A stretch of DNA of 7,975 bases from Pseudomonadota bacterium (lineage in GTDB: Bacteria; Desulfobacterota; Anaeroferrophillalia; Anaeroferrophillales; Tharpellaceae), in assembly GCA_030641485.1 (NCBI GenBank), contig DAOWHJ010000100.1, positions 1 to 7,975 on the forward strand. The letters are read 5' to 3'. Below, piece after piece: positions 4,624-7,975 of this stretch (its first letter is position 1; each line of letters starts with the position of its first letter). The position numbers were made by a program, and so were the translations under genes. The notes under the pieces are model-generated. The model was not told the origin of the DNA. It saw only the letters and a program-made list of their open reading frames with translations, and did not search any database.

Positions 4624-6342
4624 TTAGGAGCTAAATTGAACGTTGTAGAGATTAGCATATTCACCCCTCTTTTGCAAAAGTTCACTATGGGTGCCAATTT
4701 CCACTATATGACCATTTCTCATAGTTACAATACGATCAGCGTGGGTAATAGTCGAAAGGCGGTGAGCTATGACCAGAGTTGTGCGGTCCTGCATCAGGCA
4801 ATTGATGGCCTCTTGGACTTCGCGTTCTGATTCAGTGTCTAAAGAGGAGGTTGCTTCATCAAGAATCAGAATGGGTGAGTTTTTGAGCAGGGCTCTGGCG
4901 ATTGAGAGGCGCTGCTGTTGACCGCCTGAGAGCCGAACCCCATTTTCCCCAACGATGGTGTCGTAGCTTTCTGGTAGATCGGTTATGAAATTATGGGCAT
5001 TGGCGGATTTTGCTGCCCCAAAAAGTTCATCTTCGCAAACATCTGTGCGTCCGTAGCAGATGTTGTTGCGGATAGTATCGTTAAAAAGGATTGTTTGTTG
5101 TGAGACTATGGCAATCTGGTTCCGGAGTGAGTGTTGAGTGATGTCTCGAAGATCATAATTATCAATCGTTATCATGCCAGCGCAAACATCATAGAAGCGT
5201 GGGAGAAGATTTACCAGGGTCGTTTTTCCGCTACCGCTACGGCCAACAATTGCAATGGTTTCACCCTTTTTGATCGTCAGGGAGAGACTCTCTAAAACCA
5301 GTTCCTGGTTGTAGGTGAAATCAATTTCCTTAAAGGAGATCGTATCGCTAAAAGGGGGCAGGGAGGTGGCGTCAATTTTATCTTTAATGTCAGCTTTTGT
5401 ATCCAGCAGTTCAAAGACGCGGGTGCCGGCGGCCAGCGCCTCTTGAACCTGATTATTACTTCGATTGAGAGAGCGTATTGGCCCGTAAAGCATAAACAGA
5501 GCGGTCATAAATGAGAAAAAGCTGCCTGGGGTTGTGTGCCCGCTTATCACCTGATGACCACCGTACCAGATGACTGCTGCTGCTGCCAGTCCGCCAAAAG
5601 TCTCGGAGATGGGGGCAGTCAGTGACTTTACCCGGAGGCGCTTAATCATTAAGTTAAAGAGTTTTTCATTGACGCGGAAAAATTCTCGGCGATTAAACTC
5701 CTCCATAAGGAAGGCTTTGATGACTCTGATACCGGTGAAACTCTCCTGGAGAAAGGATGAAATTTCGGCAACCTGGGATTGACTTTTTTTGCTGAAGCGG
5801 CGCAGTTTACTACTGTATTTAAAAATCGGGAAAAATAGTAGTGGCATGATTATCAGAGTAATAATTGCCAACTGCCAGTCACGATAAAAGAGGACCCCGA
5901 TAAGTCCTAAAGCAGTAATGACCTCTTTTAAAAGACCGGCTATTACACTTGAAACCGAGCGTTGAATCATGGCGATATCATAGATGACCCGTGAGGTCAG
6001 GGCTCCACTCGGAATTGAAGTAAAAAAGGCGAGCGAGAGACTTTGAATGTGGTAGAAGACCTCCTCGCGGATGTTGGTGACAATGCGATTGCCGACGTAG
6101 CCGATATAGTATGATTGCAGGTAATTAGTTACCCCTTTGACCGCAAAGATGAGTATCAGCCCAAGCGGCAAAAGTTTTAGCATCTCCGCATCTTGCTTTA
6201 AGAAAATATCATCAAGAGCTGGTTTTACGAGAAAGGCGATGGCAGAAGTCAAAAGCGAAAAGATGACCATGAAGATGATCGATAAGAGTAGTTGTGGCCA
6301 CAATGGTTTGACGTAGCGTAAAAGGCGACGGTAATTATGCAT
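4624..6342 (-). CDS. msbA: MsbA-type lipid A exporter, ABC half-transporter
   Basis: This 572-residue half-transporter, close to the usual length of about 580, works as a homodimer in the inner membrane. It uses ATP to flip lipid A-core from the inner to the outer leaflet. The N-terminal membrane domain (about residues 17-315) has six hydrophobic stretches, near 17-40, 57-80, 130-152, 157-175, 248-266 and 273-290. The ATPase domain is complete: Walker A GRSGSGKT at 367-374, Q-loop VSQQTILF at 413-420, signature LSGGQ at 471-475, Walker B ILILDE at 491-496 with catalytic E496, D-loop SSLD at 499-502, and H-loop H527. General multidrug exporters of this family look similar, but direct coupling to lpxB favours the lipid A role. 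Its ATG overlaps the lpxB stop by 8 bases and has only a weak GAGAG upstream, so translation is probably coupled. Confidence 0.92.
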   Translation of the reverse strand: MHNYRRLLRYVKPLWPQLLLSIIFMVIFSLLTSAIAFLVKPALDDIFLKQDAEMLKLLPLGLILIFAVKGVTNYLQSYYIGYVGNRIVTNIREEVFYHIQSLSLAFFTSIPSGALTSRVIYDIAMIQRSVSSVIAGLLKEVITALGLIGVLFYRDWQLAIITLIIMPLLFFPIFKYSSKLRRFSKKSQSQVAEISSFLQESFTGIRVIKAFLMEEFNRREFFRVNEKLFNLMIKRLRVKSLTAPISETFGGLAAAAVIWYGGHQVISGHTTPGSFFSFMTALFMLYGPIRSLNRSNNQVQEALAAGTRVFELLDTKADIKDKIDATSLPPFSDTISFKEIDFTYNQELVLESLSLTIKKGETIAIVGRSGSGKTTLVNLLPRFYDVCAGMITIDNYDLRDITQHSLRNQIAIVSQQTILFNDTIRNNICYGRTDVCEDELFGAAKSANAHNFITDLPESYDTIVGENGVRLSGGQQQRLSIARALLKNSPILILDEATSSLDTESEREVQEAINCLMQDRTTLVIAHRLSTITHADRIVTMRNGHIVEIGTHSELLQKRGEYANLYNVQFSS

Positions 6343-7465
6343 TTTCTCTCAATTTATTAATAATGGCAGTTGCAGCTCGTTGTGGAGCCCCGGGTTTTCC
6401 GAGTCGTGATTTAAGCTCTTTAAGGTCACTGACGGTTTTGGCGTATCTGTATTTATCGTCTAGGATAGCTCGCATTTGGAAGGTGATTTTTTCCGGCATG
6501 GTTTCTGTCTGGATAAGTTCAGGGACAATCTCTTTTTCGGCAATCAGGTTTACCAAGCTGATAAAGGGTACCTTGATTACCCTTTTACCGACCTCGTATG
6601 AGATCCGGTTGAGTTTGTAGATAACAACCATTGGTGTTTCAGCCAGAGCTGTTTCCAAGGTCGCAGTGCCGGAGGTGACCAAGGCAAAGGAGACCTCTTT
6701 CAGGACAGTTTTTAGTGGTTTTCTAAGCAGAGTGATGCGATCACGAAAATTTGTTGGAATAATTTTTTCAATGGCAGCAAATGATATCGACGGGGCAACT
6801 GGTATGAGAAAACGGGATTCAGGTCGTTCTCGGTTATAGAGTCTTGCTGCGGTTATCATCTCCGGTAGAAGTAGTTTGATCTCTCCGTTACGACTGCCCG
6901 GAATAATAGCGATATTAGGGCTCATTCTGCGATCAGAACACTTAAACGACTTAAATTCATCAAGTAAGGGATGACCGACATATTCTACCTCTACGCCATG
7001 CCGATGGAAAAATTCTTTTTCAAATGGGAGGATAACTAAAACTTTGTCAATCAGCCGGCTGATTGTGGCAACACGTCCCTGACGCCAAGCCCAGACTTTG
7101 GGGCTGATATAGTAGATGATTGGAATTTTAAGTTTATGTGCAAAAGGTGCAACCAGATGGAGATTGAATCCGGGGAAATCGATTAAAATAAGCAGGTCCG
7201 GACGGTTTCCTTGCAGATGTTCCCGGATTGCTTTACGGCCCGCAAGGATGTCAGAGATGCATCCTAAAAGCTCTGTCAGGCCGATTACCGCCAGGCGAGA
7301 GGAGGGGAAAATTAATTCCACCCCGCTCGCGTCCATTTTTTGACCACCGATTCCCGATAGTTTGATATCAGGTAAGATATCTTTTAACGCGCTAGCCAGG
7401 TTGGCTCCGTGGAAATCACCAGAGTCTTCGCCGGCGACAATTACCAGGTGGGGAGAGTTTTTCAT
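6335..7465 (-). CDS. lpxB: Lipid-A-disaccharide synthase
   Basis: The 376-residue protein is a GT19-family glycosyltransferase acting at the inner face of the cytoplasmic membrane. It joins lipid X to UDP-2,3-diacylglucosamine, giving the tetra-acylated disaccharide 1-phosphate and UDP. Family marks are the N-terminal loop AGEDSGDFHGANL at 11-23, LIDFPGFN at 94-101 with D96 (equivalent to the essential D98 of E. coli LpxB), YYISPKVWAWRQGR at 118-131, IIPGSRNGEI at 187-196, the UDP-binding TSGTATLETAL at 264-274, and VNLIAEKEIVPELIQ at 305-319. The length matches the family (E. coli 382). The ATG lies 3 bases after the lpxA stop and the 3' end overlaps msbA by 8 bases, so all three genes look like one operon. 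The first loop reads GEDSGD where E. coli has GEASGD; this looks like lineage variation. Confidence 0.96.
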   Translation of the reverse strand: MKNSPHLVIVAGEDSGDFHGANLASALKDILPDIKLSGIGGQKMDASGVELIFPSSRLAVIGLTELLGCISDILAGRKAIREHLQGNRPDLLILIDFPGFNLHLVAPFAHKLKIPIIYYISPKVWAWRQGRVATISRLIDKVLVILPFEKEFFHRHGVEVEYVGHPLLDEFKSFKCSDRRMSPNIAIIPGSRNGEIKLLLPEMITAARLYNRERPESRFLIPVAPSISFAAIEKIIPTNFRDRITLLRKPLKTVLKEVSFALVTSGTATLETALAETPMVVIYKLNRISYEVGKRVIKVPFISLVNLIAEKEIVPELIQTETMPEKITFQMRAILDDKYRYAKTVSDLKELKSRLGKPGAPQRAATAIINKLRENA

Positions 7466-7468
7466 GTT

Positions 7469-7975
7469 TTAATCTCTTTTCCGACAAACTCCCCGTTTTG
7501 AGGACTTGATGAAGTTTAACATCTCTTCAACTTCAGGGATCATATCAATTTCACTTTCAACTCTTTCCATCGCCTTGCTCAGGGAGAGACCGGTCGTGCG
7601 AAAGAGAATCCGAAAGGTTTGGTTGAGGCTTTTCAAGGTCTCTTTACTGAAATTTCGTCTTTTCAACCCTTCACTATTCAACCCGTAAAGTTTAGTCGTG
7701 TTCCCGGTCGCAAGGACAAAGGGTGGAATATCCTGCGAGACTCCGGAAGCGCCGCCAATAAATGCGTGACAGCCGATTCGGCAAAACTGATGGACTGCAC
7801 TTAAGCTCCCGATGATTGCGTAATCACCAACTTTACAGTGGCCCGCAAAAGTGGCTCCATTAGAGAGGATAATATGGTCTCCGAGTTGACAGTCGTGGGC
7901 AATGTGAACGTTATTCATGATCAAGTTGTCGTCGCCGATTCGCGTACCACATCCGCCGCTACCGGTGCCCACATG
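7469..7975 (-). CDS. lpxA: UDP-N-acetylglucosamine O-acyltransferase, 5' end outside the window
   Basis: LpxA transfers a 3-hydroxyacyl chain from acyl carrier protein to UDP-GlcNAc, the first step of lipid A synthesis in the cytoplasm. The 168 codons present equal about the last two thirds of the enzyme (E. coli 262 residues). Hexapeptide repeats of the left-handed beta-helix are visible, as is the catalytic segment VHIAHDC, whose second His matches E. coli H125. Also present are AGHC (H144), VHQFC (H160), GGASGV and QDIPPFVLATGN, then GLNSEGLKRRNFS leading to the helical C-terminal domain. The residue aligned with E. coli G173 is glycine, which in known enzymes goes with long (C14-type) rather than C10 chains. 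An internal GTG at 7972 is not the start; the frame runs on past the window edge. lpxB follows after 3 bases. Confidence 0.95.
   Translation of the reverse strand, partial: HVGTGSGGCGTRIGDDNLIMNNVHIAHDCQLGDHIILSNGATFAGHCKVGDYAIIGSLSAVHQFCRIGCHAFIGGASGVSQDIPPFVLATGNTTKLYGLNSEGLKRRNFSKETLKSLNQTFRILFRTTGLSLSKAMERVESEIDMIPEVEEMLNFIKSSKRGVCRKRD

Noticed and set aside
7506..7804. Plus-strand frames opposite lpxA
   Set aside because: The minus strand encodes clear LpxA hexapeptide repeats over the whole stretch.
1..7975. Mobile elements, CRISPR arrays, tRNA or rRNA genes
   Set aside because: No transposase or integrase frames, no spaced direct repeats, and no cloverleaf-like sequences were seen.

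Overview
The window looks like ordinary chromosome from a Gram-negative bacterium with a lipid A outer membrane. The RuvB, LpxB and UDP-glucuronate epimerase sequences, the lpxA-lpxB-msbA order, the many degenerate NarL/CsgD-type regulators known from such genomes, and the roughly balanced base composition make me favour Desulfobacterota (the former Deltaproteobacteria, perhaps near Desulfobulbales or Desulfuromonadales). This is a judgement from sequence feel and was not tested by a search. There are no transposases, phage genes, tRNAs, rRNAs or CRISPR repeats.

Left part, plus strand. The end of ruvA overlaps ruvB (Holliday junction branch migration). After a 131-base gap with a candidate promoter comes a CsgD/VpsT-like regulator with a degenerate receiver domain and a LuxR-type helix-turn-helix. 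A 190-base, structured, AT-rich gap follows, holding a perfect 12-base direct repeat and a 7-1-7 palindrome. It leads to a single-domain PilZ protein, a likely cyclic di-GMP receptor, closed by an intrinsic terminator. Next is a stand-alone UDP-glucuronate 4-epimerase, which makes UDP-galacturonate for surface polysaccharide.

Middle. A very long hairpin of 26 paired positions, flanked by A and T runs, separates converging transcription units and should terminate both. On its far side, on the minus strand, is a gene for a 227-residue, strongly acidic, Ala/Pro/Glu/Gln-rich protein with no lysine, cysteine, tryptophan or histidine. I do not recognise it.

Right part, minus strand. A tight operon reads lpxA (5' end outside the window), lpxB, msbA. 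It covers early lipid A assembly and the flipping of lipid A-core across the inner membrane. No lpxI or lpxH lies between lpxA and lpxB.

Taken together the window is largely envelope-related. LpxA, LpxB and MsbA build and move lipid A, and the epimerase supplies an acidic sugar. The CsgD-like regulator and PilZ protein could form a small cyclic di-GMP-linked switch for matrix or motility. That last link is inference. The most interesting points are the regulator/PilZ pair with its unusual intergenic DNA, and the unrecognised acidic protein.
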